From Chloranthus sessilifolius (lineage: Eukaryota; Streptophyta; Magnoliopsida; Chloranthales; Chloranthaceae): DNA of 64,000 nucleotides. Within the stretch, counting starts at the first letter, position 1. Every line of letters begins with the position of its first letter. Shown here one piece after another: positions 21,300 through 32,500 of this stretch. The position numbers and the translations under genes are program-made. Below the pieces are notes generated by a model. That model was not told the origin of the DNA. It did not search any database and saw only the letters and a list, made by a program, of their open reading frames with translations. The stretch covers positions 71,691,604-71,755,603 of the forward strand of contig CM037587.1 of the NCBI GenBank assembly GCA_021018995.1, read 5' to 3'.

Positions 21300-24200
21300 T
21301 AGGAGCCCCTTTCCTTGTCCATCAGTTCAGTGTGGGTTGAGTTCCATGCGTGGTATCAGGCTCTTCCAGCATTTCAGCAGGAGATGCTCCTGTCCTTTGG
21401 TTTCGAGCCCATCTTAGGGCTCAAGCCTTTCCACCCTGACGTTGATTTGGTCGGGACCATAGTCGAGTGGTGGAGGGAGGAGCAGCAGGCATTGCTTTTC
21501 CCTACAATGATGATATTGCTGACCCCTAAGGACAGGATCCATGTCATTAAGGTGAGGCTGTGATTGGCCAGATGTTGTCTAACTATCATGCGACGAGTGT
21601 CGAGTGTTTTAGGATGGAGTATGCTTCTAGCAACTCTGGGTCGGGATTGATTCAGATCACATGGTTTCTTGATACCTTTGGGGCAAGGTTCACTCCTACG
21701 AGGTGTCACCCTGAGTCTGTGGTAGCGTATGAGGAGCGTTGCAGGGTGATAGTGGCTCGTGCTCCCGTATTGGAGGTAGGGGTGGATGCAGATCACGTCA
21801 TTAGGGCTTTCCTAATGCATTTTTTTGGAGGAGTTCTATTTTCGTCATCTACCCAAGGGTGTAGCACCGAGTTATTTTTGCCATTTCTCATGAACTTGGA
21901 GAGAGTTTCTTCATATGCATGGGGTGCAGCGGTGCTAGCCCACCTCTACGGGCAGTTGTTCCGTCGGGCGAGGGGAGACTTTACCATCGGTGGCTTCATT
22001 CCCTTCTTACAGGTGAGGTTTCAATTTTCTTTTATAAGTTCTTAGGACTATGCATCATCTTTCAGGCTGATATGGTTTTGCTTCATTTTTATATAGTTTT
22101 GGGCGTACGATCATTTTTTATTACTTTCCCACAGGGTCCCTCCAGGGATGGCGCCCATGTTTCTGCTTATGTATATGTGGCAGACGTTGATGGGAGATCG
22201 TCGGAGGATTACGACTCTCTAGGCTGTGAGGTGGCTATTCGAGGATATGCACCTCAGTCAAGTGTGTTCTTCGTTTTATTTTGTTAGTGTTGTTTTATTT
22301 TATACTTTGGGTTTTACTAATATTTTTATCCAGCTTGTTTTCGAATTATAGGTTATTTGGAGACCTTATAGGATGGGGAGGGCACCGACCAGGTTGTGAT
22401 ATGGTCTGGTTAGCTACTTTTTAGGCGGGAGATGTGTGTCCCCTACTTTGAGATGGTGGAGCAGATTTACCTATCTCGAGTGACTCAACAGTTAGGACTC
22501 CCCCAATGATTCCCCTCGGAGCTTCGTGCATGGGTGTCGAAGAAGAAGACTGGTCCCCCTGCCCGCTTCTTTTAGAAGATGATGTCAGATCAGTATTTGG
22601 ATTTTAAGTCTAAGGGACCGAAGTTACTGGAGCTCGCGAGGAGGCAGATGCTCGGGCCTTCACTAGATGGTTCGAGGAGCTCCGTGGCTGGCTCTTTACC
22701 CAGTTCCCCTTTCAGGGGAAGAGCTCCTTCAGTATTGACGGGCATGATTCTGTCAGAGCATTGATGGAGAGGGTGGCTATGCTAGAGCGGGATCAGTTGA
22801 ACCCTAGAGTTCGCAGGGATTTAGAGGCCTTGCATCTTGCGCAGGAGAGGATGGGGAGTGCCCCCGTCCTGATGAGGAGATGTTGAGGTCCTTGGCTACC
22901 TCGATTGCTGATGCCAGGACTGCGGAGGATCAACTAAGGGGTTAGCTGGAGGAGACCTATCATATTTTGGTGAGTTTAGTTTGTTCCTTTCAGTTGTATT
23001 TGCCTATTCTTATTTTAGCTAGCTAATCATGTCCATGTATGTCTTAGGCGACGAGGGACAATAAGGTGGCTCGCCAGGGGCAACTCATTGGGATACTACA
23101 GGGTCAGCAGTAGGCTAGTCATGTGGTGGAGGCCAGCTTGCACTCAGAGATTGATAGGCTGGTGAGTGTTTTATGTTTGGCTTTTAATTAATCGTTAGTG
23201 TCGTCGGTTCGGTTATTTCTGAGGTGTTTGTTGTCTGTTGTATTTGCAGATGGCAAAGCTTTCCACTGTTGTGGTATCTGCTCTGGCCTTTGACCATCTT
23301 CAGTAGCATCCTCTAGTCAAAGGATTCGATGATTGCTCAGCTTCGTATCGAGTTACACCGTTGGGTGAGTCTTGGTGGTTGAGTTGCTTTGTTTTATTAT
23401 ATTAGTGACCTAACACAGTGTTGGAATGTTTTTAGTGCACACTTGTCGAGGATCTCCAGATGAGGGAGGCCACAGCCACTTCATTGTGCCCGAAGAGTCA
23501 GGTATTGCATGTATTTTGTTTGTGTATTCGGTGTTTACTTATTGGTTGGTTTTATCTGACAGACTTTGGTGTTTTGTTTGTTTTATTTTGCGTAGGTGGT
23601 ACACGACTCTACCCCTGACGCTCCCCCTTAGGATCCTACTCCTCCTGTGCAGGTATATTTGGTCAGTGTAGCCATTTTTTCAGTTTTATAATTGTGATGT
23701 TATTTGATGAGCTTCCTGTTTGCACTATAGCCATCCACGTTCGGGGATCCTCCTCCGTCGCATGCTGACCTGGTGACACTACCATGACAGTCGAGCACCT
23801 TCTTCAGGAGCCTGCCAAGCTAGTATATCTCCGTTACTCTTGACCTTTAATTTGTCATATACACCTATTTTCTTAGTTTAGTTGCATGCTTGTGTGCAGA
23901 TGCATGAGTTTGAAGATTCAGGCTTAGATATGCAGCACGTTGGGTCTCGCCAGGAATTGTCTGAGGTTCCTTCTTATCTTACGGAGCATCATCTTCAGGA
24001 GTTGACCATGGACCTTATGGTGAAGCGAAGGACTCGAACGACTGAGTTGGAGGCTGCTCGAGCCGTAGCTCATGTCGAGATGCAATCGATGATAGATCAC
24101 TTGCATCACGAGTTGGCAAGAGTAGGAGGGAGAGTGTGAGGGTTGCTCGATCACCTTCCAGGGTCGAGATCGAGGGTTACTGGCTCACTGATGGAGATTC

Positions 24201-24475
24201 ATCGTGCGACTAGTGAGTGTATGAGGGCCTATGCTCGGGAGAACTCGGTCCTTAGGCCCTTGTTCGCATTTGACCCTCTACGTTCACAGTCTCAGTGGGC
24301 TTTAAGCCAGGTGAGTGAGGGGGAATCTGTCACCAGACCTTCTTCTAGGAGACATCGATCTACTCCCCAGACTTCAGTTGAGGCTTCGGTGGACCAGGCT
24401 CGTGGTTCGTAGGTTGATGATGCTGGGGAGAGTGGTGAGCGTTCCTCGCAGAGGCAACGGAGGGAGTAGTGTCAT
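21300..24475 (+). pseudogene. Antisense multi-exon PMD gene in element B/E
   Basis: The gene lies on the plus strand, opposite to the element's pol. An N-terminal block (21,315-21,560) is followed by a PMD core with DADHVIRAFLMHFFGG and SSYAWGAAVLAHLYGQLFR (to 22,012). A GTGAGG donor follows at the intron position used by the antisense PMD gene of A. Further exon-like blocks start after AG at about 22,135, 22,352, 23,048 and 23,250 and end at GTGTGT, GTGAGT-type donors. The block from 22,352 carries the PMD C-terminal signature (a WRPY-type start and a VTQQLGLP-type end). Later blocks to about 24,470 are Glu/Arg/Leu-rich and look like coiled coil. It is a fossil with several interruptions. 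The function of the family is unresolved. Confidence 0.65.
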
Positions 24476-26050
24476 GTATACTTTTGTACTCATTTTGTTT
24501 GTTGTATATATAGGGGGTATGCCCCCAATGATAGATGTGAAGTAAAAAATTTCAAGATGTATATAGATGGATTTTGGTTTAGCGGTACCTGGTTTTGTGC
24601 TCTTTTCTTTAACTGTCCATGCTTTAGCTACTTGCTCAAGTGCCATCGCCTATTATTGGGACTTGGATGCTCCTCGAGTTGACCTAGTAATGGTTGAAGG
24701 ATGCTTATATCTGCATAGAGAAACGATGGTTATCAGTAATTTTATTTTCCCCCTTGCTAATTGTCAAGGGGGGGTTAACTCAAACTAGAGTTTGGTAATA
24801 AGAGAAGCATCATTGTATTTTTTTCTTTTTTCGCACTTTTTTTTATCTACTTTTCATTACAAGTGAAGGGAAAATGATGCAACAGGGAAAGAAAATTGCT
24901 GAAAGAAAATCTAAAAACTAACTAAAAAAATGCCCCAGTGTATGAGAGTGATAGGATAGTCAATGCGGTATCTGCGAGAGTCTTCCTTGAGTGGTGTTTC
25001 GCATTCAACTATGAACTAGCAGGGGGGGCTGACATAACTCCCTCCTGAAAAAAAATTCCCTAGTGTCGAGCTGAAATGGATCTTTCCTGGGTTCATGAGT
25101 ATCTGGTTCTATGTAGAGTGATACATGGGTTTGACGAGTTAGTTTCGAAGAGAATCCTCTGGTGGTGCCTTGTCATACTGGGAAGAGGGTGTTTGTGCTA
25201 TATCAGTCATGTGTCGGGTTTTACACTTGGAAGTGGTTGTCATATCATGTAGTCTTGGTAGGAGAGGGGCGAGTGGTAAATAATAGGTGATTGCATCAGT
25301 CATCATCCATAAGTTTTCGATTTTATTTCTGGAGATATCCTAGGAAAGGTTGTAACTCATGGTGCGAAAGTAAGACTAAGGGTGAACGAGGGATAAGGCT
25401 CAATTACGTAGGGACACTTTTCTACTTGACAACTTTAAAAGAGATAAGCAACAGTCTTTTCCTCGGGTGGTATGCGGTTTCATGATTGAGTCCTCCCTCA
25501 TGCTTTTGCACCATCAAAGTCTCACATTCATTGGTCAGCAGGAATTTGTCCTCCTCTCGCCTCCTTACGGCAGTATCTAGTAGTGTAAAGACACCAGGGA
25601 TGCCCTCACAGTTTGCTTATACTTTCCCGATAAGATTATCAGGAATGTCCTCACATTGTGCTTATGCTTCCCCAGGCTCATTGACTTGTTCACCCGTCAC
25701 ATTGCTCTCACTCAGTTATGTTTCTCCCTTAAAGCGCGTATATATTTTGAAAGCAACCTGCTAATGCAAGAATAGTGAGTTTTGATTGAACCTAACATCT
25801 TTATTTTTTATGCTCTAACATCTCCTCCAATGGTGGGAAAGGGGGGTGAGAATCGAGTGTTGCTTATGCTATTAAAAGGAGTTGGGTATTCGTTTAATCC
25901 TTTCGATCAGATTGCCCAAATAAGTAGGTGGGCGATGAGTTGGAAACTTTCAGGAGATATTCCTAGAAATAATAACGTACGACTGGTGAATGACTTGTGA
26001 TGACTACAAGGGCGGTAACTATAGGTATCTATGTAGGACTATGGAATACA
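24476..26050. other. Non-coding 3' region between the antisense PMD gene and integrase
   Basis: No domain is recognised on either strand. It occupies the place of the post-integrase region in element A. If an element boundary joins two different retroelements here (see the mismatched LTRs), it would fall within this stretch; I see no LTR terminus. Confidence 0.4.
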
Positions 26051-26054
26051 ACAA

Positions 26055-27200
26055 TCACAGGGCTAAGGGTAATACTCTCAGGTATATGGCATTCCATAGG
26101 TTAGGAAGTTCCTCCCCATCTTGGTTTACCAATTTATATGCATTTCTAGGGTACGCGATCGCTCCAGCATAAGGCCCTTCCCAGTTTGGCTTCAACTTCC
26201 CTTTAGGGTGGGCATGCATGGAGGGCATGATCTTCTTCAAGACTAACTCTCCAACTGCAAAGGTTCGCTTGAGAGCTTTCTTATCGTAGGCCCAGACCAC
26301 TCTCCTTTGATATACTTGCGCATGATCTACCGCCCTTAGGTGCGTCTCATCAAGTTGTTCTAGCTCGGTGAGTAAAGCAACTCTCCTTTCGTCTATGAAT
26401 AGCTGATCATCAAGCTGGATATGCAGGGATGGTAATTTTATTTTGTATGGTAAGACTACTTCCATCCCGTACGTGAGGAGATAAGGAGTTTGGCCAGTGG
26501 CTGTGCGAATAGTAGTTTTGTGAGCCCAAAGTGCTTTGGGTAGTTGATCGAGCGAATCGACTCCATTGCTTTTCTCCACTATTCATTTTAGAATTTGGAT
26601 TAGCATTTTGTTCATAGCCTCTGCTTGTCCATTTCCTAGAGGGTAGAACAGTGATGAGTGGTATAGATCTATGTCGTACTTCTTGCACAATTTTTTCATT
26701 TTTTTTGCAATGAATTGTGGTTCCTTGTCAGCGACGATCATTCTAGGGACTCTAAACTTTGTGGTGATGTTTTGAACAATAAACTTCACGAGAGTTGAAG
26801 CAGCAATTCTGACATATGACTCGGCTTTTGCCCATTTGGTGTAGTATTCGGTTGTTGTGAGTATGAAGGCGTGCTTGTGAGTGTTCCCAACTGTGTTTGT
26901 GAAGGGTCCAATAATGTCAAAGGCCCACATCGAGAATGACCATGGTGAGTTTATGGGGTTCAGTGCAACTGATGGGGCTTCAATGAGCGTGGCATGCTCT
27001 TGACACTATTTGCAGCATTGAATGTAAGGGTGGCAATCTCTTGTCATTGTTGGCCAGAAGTAGGCTTGTCATACAATCTGATCCGTGAGTCTCTATCTAC
27101 CAATGTGGGCGTCGCAGGCACTGGCGTGTGCTTCCTGGATGATATATTGTCCCTCAAATACTATGACGCAACATAACAGTACTCCTCTAGTGAAGGCTTC
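26055..27200 (-). pseudogene. int: Integrase of element B
   Basis: The minus strand has MWAFDIIGPF (first Asp, about 26,930), then MIVADKEPQFIAKK (second Asp) and GNGQAEAMNKMLIQILK (Glu). A C-terminal part with VGELVLKKIMPSMHAHPKGK and WEGPY reaches about 26,055. The zinc-binding head lies at about 27,000-27,200. Domain order and motifs are those of Tat-lineage integrase. It is a fossil. Confidence 0.8.
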
Positions 27201-27458
27201 CTTGTATAGTATCTCGCCCATAATGCAGAATCTGGCACACCAATTCTTTATGGTCTTTCGTTCAATCTGCGTAGCATAAGGAGGGATTTGTCGGTATTTT
27301 AGGAAGTTCCATATGTTAAAGTACCATAGCTATCCATCATCGGTGGGTGACTTCTTGAATAAGAAGGTGGCGACGGTAGCTGTTTTCCCCTTGGGACTTT
27401 CCATGGTGGATGCTTCTTCTTGCTTCATGGTCTTCGGGAGGACTGGAAAATCCGTCTT

Positions 27459-27950
27459 TTATTTCCATGCCACTTTGTGCACTAGCATAGTCAGTTTCTC
27501 AATAAAGAAGGACTTGGTACTTTGTCCGATCGGTACATGTATGACTGAGGCAAGTGTGGCGAGGGAGTCTACCAACTCATTTTCTAATCTCGGGATATGC
27601 GTGAAGGAAATTCTCTTGAACTTCTTTATCAAGAATTGAGGTGTTTCTAAGTATGCCATCAGTCTTCTTTCTTTTCTCTTCCATTCTCCAATGACCTGTG
27701 ATATCATGAGTTTGGAGTCATCGATCATTTTAACTATTTAATGCCCAATTTCAGTGTTGCTCATAGTCAGACAATGAAAGCTTCATATTTCGTGCCATTT
27801 TTGGTACTGGGAAGTCAAGTTGAAAGGCTTTTGGTATGACAACCCTTTTCGGCTTAGTAAGACTATCCCGATGCCTTTTCCTTTATGATTAAGAGCATCA
27901 TCGAAGTATAAGGTTCATGAGGTATTGTTTGGCTCTTCCTCATGAGTCGA
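27459..27950 (-). pseudogene. Second RNase H of element B
   Basis: The minus frame with DDSKLMISQVIGEWKRKE and a downstream HIPRLENELVDSLATLAS block is the C-terminal half of the archaeal-like RNase H found before integrase in Tat-lineage elements. It parallels 6,900-7,300 in A. It is a fossil. Confidence 0.65.
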
Positions 27951-27999
27951 GAGTAGTTCTTTGTCAGGGAAGTCTGTGCGTACTGGCTCATTGCCCGGG

Positions 28000-29240
28000 A
28001 GTGGATTATATGCAAGGCAGTCGGCGATCACCTATTCTTTGATTGATTTCTGGGTGATGTAGGTGATGTTAAACTCTTGCAGTAACATATGCCATCAAGC
28101 GATCTTCCCGGATGTTGAGAGATTCTCAGGGGGTCCATGCGTGCTAGTACCATTATCTTATGTGCCCTGAAGTAGTGGCGTAGTTTCGTTGAAGCCTATA
28201 TACTTTTGTTCGTACTCGACCATCGTCCTGGTAAGGTAGTAAATGGCCTTCTCCTTCCTTCTATCTTTGTCGTACTGTCCCAGGATTACACCCATTGCTT
28301 TCTTGTTAGCCAAGACATAGAGAATCAAGGGCCTTTCAGGGATTGGCGGTGATAATATCAGGGGATTGAGGAGGTACTTCTTAATGTTATCGAAGGCTTG
28401 CTGACACTAGTCATCCCATATGTATTCGGCTCCTCCTTTGAGTAGTTTGTAGATAAGGTCGCATTTGTCTGAGGGGAGATGAATCTCCTGATGAATTGCA
28501 GTCTTCCTATCAGGCCTCATAATTCTTTGATGTTGCTGGGAGGTGGCATCTTGAGAATGGCTTTAAATTTTACTAGATCGACTTTGATTCCTCTCTCGCT
28601 GACTATGAATCTTAGTAGTTTTCTGGAGGTCACTCCGAACATGCATTTCTTTGGATTCATCTTCTATTGATACTTTTCAGATCGTTGTAGCACTAGTCGA
28701 AGAGTTTCAGTATGTCCTACTCGCGTTTGAGACTTCACTAGTATGTCATCAACGTAGACTTCTACACACTTGTGCATCATGTCATGAAAGATGGTCATCA
28801 TGTCACATTGATATGTGGCTCCTGCATTCTTGAGGCCGAAAGGCATGACGACATAGTAGTAGGTCCCCCATGGCTTGGTGAAGGAAGTCTTCTCTATGTC
28901 TGTTCTGCTAATCTGATCTTATTGTATCCAGAGAAGCCATCCATGAAAGATAATATCTCATGTCCAGCACTATTGTCGACCAAAGTGTCGATGTGTGATA
29001 GCAGGAAGTCATCTTTTGGGCATGCCTGGTTGAGATTTTTGAAGTCAATGCATTCCCATACTCTGCCGTCTTTCTTGGCGATAGGTATTATATTTGCGAC
29101 CCACTTAGGGTAAAGGATTACTCGAATAAATTTAGCCTTCTGTAACTTGTCAACTTCCTCTTTGACTTGTAGCGCTGTTTGCGGATGCATTCTCCTGAGT
29201 TTCTACTTGACGAGTTTTGCGTTGGGCACTAGGACCAAAT
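28000..29240 (-). pseudogene. pol: Reverse transcriptase and gypsy RNase H of element B
   Basis: The minus frames carry the RT motifs NIIPIAKKDGRVWECIDF, NLNQACPKDDF and MPFGLKNAGATYQCDM, and the catalytic EVYVDDILVKS (Y-V-D-D) near 28,740-28,770. Going down in coordinate, the RNase H region reaches about 28,000, where it gives way to the second RNase H. This is typical Ty3/gypsy pol order. It is a fossil. Confidence 0.8.
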
Positions 29241-29249
29241 GATGTTCTA

Positions 29250-31240
29250 CTAAGCTTGGGTCCAGACCTGGCATGTCTTCGTAGGACCACATGAATGAGC
29301 CGAGGTAATCTTGCAGGACTTGAATAATCTATTGCCGCTCTTTAGGGCTAAGCGTTGCACTGATCGGCAGCTTCTCGAGCTTCTCCTTGGTGCTGAATTT
29401 GATTTCTTCTGTGGCTTCCGCCACTGCTTGAGTCTACTCGTTGAAGTGTTTGATGACCCGTTAGAAGTCCTGTGTCTCCTCAGTGGCTTGTCTTGCTTCT
29501 TCATCGTCTATAAGCTCATAAACTGCAAAATCACTACACTAGGAGGTTAGTTTTATGAGAGGTAGCCCTTCATCAGTGCAATTGATGATTGTGACATCTT
29601 TCGGGAGGTGTAGATAAAGGTGGTTCATCCTCCTCTCGAAATCGCAAAGTATCTCGTCGGGTATGATGACCGACCTGTTACTTTAGCAGGATGCCCTACG
29701 ATTTCGCGCGGGGACAGTAGTAAAGTTGCGTTGAGTGGGGTAAAGGTGCAACTTTGCAGTGTTGAAAGTAGCGGCATGACTTTGCATGGGTATATCAGTT
29801 GATTCTTCCTTGACGTCGTCGGCACAACCCTCAGTCACAGCTTTAAGGGAACAGTCTTCTTGTCGGTCATTGAATGGGTATAAAATGAAGGGCTCCCTCA
29901 CTTTTTCAAAGTTTTCTAATTTTTTCAGGTTTTCTATTTTTATATTTTTAGGGGTTTTAGGATTTTCTATATTTTTTTATTTTTGATATTAGGTATGGTA
30001 CAGGGTCGATTTCCTAGGGAGGAATCGATGGGGTGCTTCTCTCAGGTGAGGAAGTGCGATAGTTGTTAGAGTTGCCTGTGCAAATTTTTGAATGACGTCG
30101 ATTCATTCTGAATTTGGCATATTTTTTGTAGTCCTCGTCTAACGTGATCCTTTTGATGAGTAATGATGCTGGTGGTTCGGCCAAGGTTCCAGCCTCTTCT
30201 ATCATGTTAATCGCCTCGTCTTCGAAGAAACTTTGGAGGTCATAGTCGGTTGAGCTCTCATCCTCAGAACTAGGCTGGAGTTCTTCTTACTGAAGCTCGT
30301 CTTCTTTGGGTGAGCCTGACTAATGATATTCTGAACTGGTGAGTTCTCTCCATTGGACTTCGTAGTATGCTAGGATGAATATGCAGGCCCAATAGCGAGG
30401 CTGGTATGGTTGGGAGATGCAGGGATATCCCCAAGGGCATTCCCATCATTCAGGCTCGGGGCTGGGGTAATTATTGTAAGAGTCAGACTCGTCTTCTCGG
30501 TCTGACAACCTTTGGAGGCCTTGTTCTGCCAACTCGAGCGCAAGGAGGTCTATCCAGTAATCTTCACTGTCGCTTGGCGGAGGTTGCCATTCTTCTTCTA
30601 ATGATTTCCAAAATATCTACAACTGAGGAGCTTCTAGGGATTGCAGAGTGTCTAGATCTAGTTCCTCTTTAACTTATATGGTGGCAATATGAGCATCTTC
30701 TATGCCAATTGTTTGCCAGATTTCATCCATGATAGCCTTCTGGCATCGTAGCATTGTGGTCATACACAGGCCGCAATAGGGCTTTTTTGGATAGGGGCAT
30801 CAACGCGGGCATCGCTAGTTGTCGAGTGTGTGTTGATAGTCAAAATCATTATTAGAATCTGAACTCTCATCACGGGAATGGTCACCCTTTCCAAACCATT
30901 TCAAACGATCTTCTGTCAAGTGATCTTCCAATTCTATTACGAGAAGGTTTGCCCAATAACCTTCCTCCTTGCTTGAGATTGACAGTCAGTCCTCTTCTGC
31001 TGGTGAATGAGGCTGGGTCAACATAGGAGTGTCTAATTCCTATCCTATGGATGCAATATGGAAGTCTTCTTCATCGGTTGACTCCCAATCTTCCACATGT
31101 GGCTCAGGTTTCGGAGCCTTTTGTCTTTTCGTAGTGAAGGGTTCCTCAGTCTTGAACAATAATCCAACTCCCTCGAGTGGTCTATCTATATCATTGTGGT
31201 CTTGATTTAAGTTGGTTAGATCAGTGAAGGCTTCACTCAT
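29250..31240 (-). pseudogene. Protease-RT linker region of element B
   Basis: Minus-strand frames here are acidic and low in complexity (for example DWESTDEEDFHIAS near 31,060). They have no catalytic motif. The position between the G-patch segment and RT makes it the linker of the gag-pol polyprotein. It is a fossil. Confidence 0.5.
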
Positions 31241-31258
31241 CTATTCAATCTTCGTTAT

Positions 31259-31813
31259 TTATGGTTTAGTGAAAGGTGTTCCTTTTCTTTTCGGGAGATC
31301 GGCCTTCTCACTGGTGTCGTATCCAAACTGGTCGTCTAGCAACCACTTAGGTGAGGACAGCAGGATGTTGGCCTGTTTACCTTTCGATTGGTAGCCTAGT
31401 CCTGTGTTCTTATTAACTTTCTTCGAAATGACCGGTCCTACGCGTCCTTGCTTATTTTTGCCAAGTTTCATGTGAGGGATGTATCCTAGTTGATACATAT
31501 TGTCCCACCCCTTGGTTGCGGTCAGGTTTATGTCATACAGGCGCGCAGGGTCGGGGCGTGCTGCTCTCTTCATAAATTTTTGTTGACAAGCTGAAGGGGA
31601 CAAGGGATGGCTGATTTCTGCTATCGATGCATCAACGGGAGTCTCCACCCTTTTGATGTGACTGGTATTTAGCACAGAGTCATGCACTGTCGGAATGCTC
31701 ACTACATAGTCGATATCTATTTCCTGAAGGGGTGCATCGACGAATATCCTTATAATAGAATCATCATGGGGGAACTTGACGCACTGGTGGTATGTAGACG
31801 CAACAACCTTCAT
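31259..31813 (-). pseudogene. Post-protease and G-patch-like segment of element B
   Basis: The frame begins KVVASTYHQCVKFPHDDSI, a conserved post-protease stretch in Tat-lineage polyproteins. It later shows LGYIPHMKLGKNKQGR and NTGLGYQSKGKQ, a glycine-patch-like pattern as in element A. The protease itself is separated from it by the CACTA insertion. It is a fossil with a long open stretch. Confidence 0.6.
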
Positions 31814-31890
31814 AAATTCTAAGCACTACCTACCTAGTATCAGGTTATAAGTACTAGAAGAGTCAGAAACGTGGAATGTAACGTCCCTAT

Positions 31891-31918
31891 CACTACGTGA
31901 AAAAGCCAAAAAAACCAC
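31891..31918 (+). repeat. Left terminal inverted repeat of the CACTA element
   Basis: CACTACGTGAAAAAGCC continues into AAAAAAACCACT. It pairs with the right end at 43,506-43,533. Confidence 0.85.
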
Positions 31919-32500
31919 TACCCTAAACAGTTGTAAAAAAAGGAGTGGTTTTTTTTACCACTACACAAACAGTGGTTTATGAACTTCAACAACGACTGTT
32001 CTTTACAGTCATAGAAAAAACCACTGCTTTTGGCAGTAGTTTTTTTATGCAAATTTTTTTTTCTTAAATTACGTCGACGATTTTTTATGCCATTTTTTTT
32101 AAAATAATAATTTTTTTATGCTTTTTTTAATGCAATTTTTTTTATGCTTTTTATAATACTTTTTTTTTATTGTAATTTTTTAATATTTTTTTTAATACTT
32201 AAAAAAAATTGTATAAAGAAAAAAAACTATTAATCTCATATTTAAACACATCCATTCAACTCAAATGCAAATCATTCAATGCCATTAATAAAAAAAATAG
32301 ATGCCCAATTCTTTTATTCAAACAAAAGGTTGCATCTCAACCTATGATCCAACCTTTCAAATCAACCAAACTTTTTAAACTTTACATGCACAATTCTTTT
32401 ATTCAAACAAAAAGTAGAAGAAATGAAAGAGAGTTAACAATCTAAGGACCTCAGTGCCCATTTTCAAAATAAAAGAAAAAAAAATTAAATTTGCTTCGCT
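31919..32500. other. Left subterminal region of the CACTA element
   Basis: A/T-rich DNA with repeated ACCACT, CAGTGGTTT and CCACTGCTTTTGGCAG-like motifs at 31,930-32,045 (possible transposase-binding repeats), followed by T-rich sequence. No gene is recognised. Confidence 0.5.
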
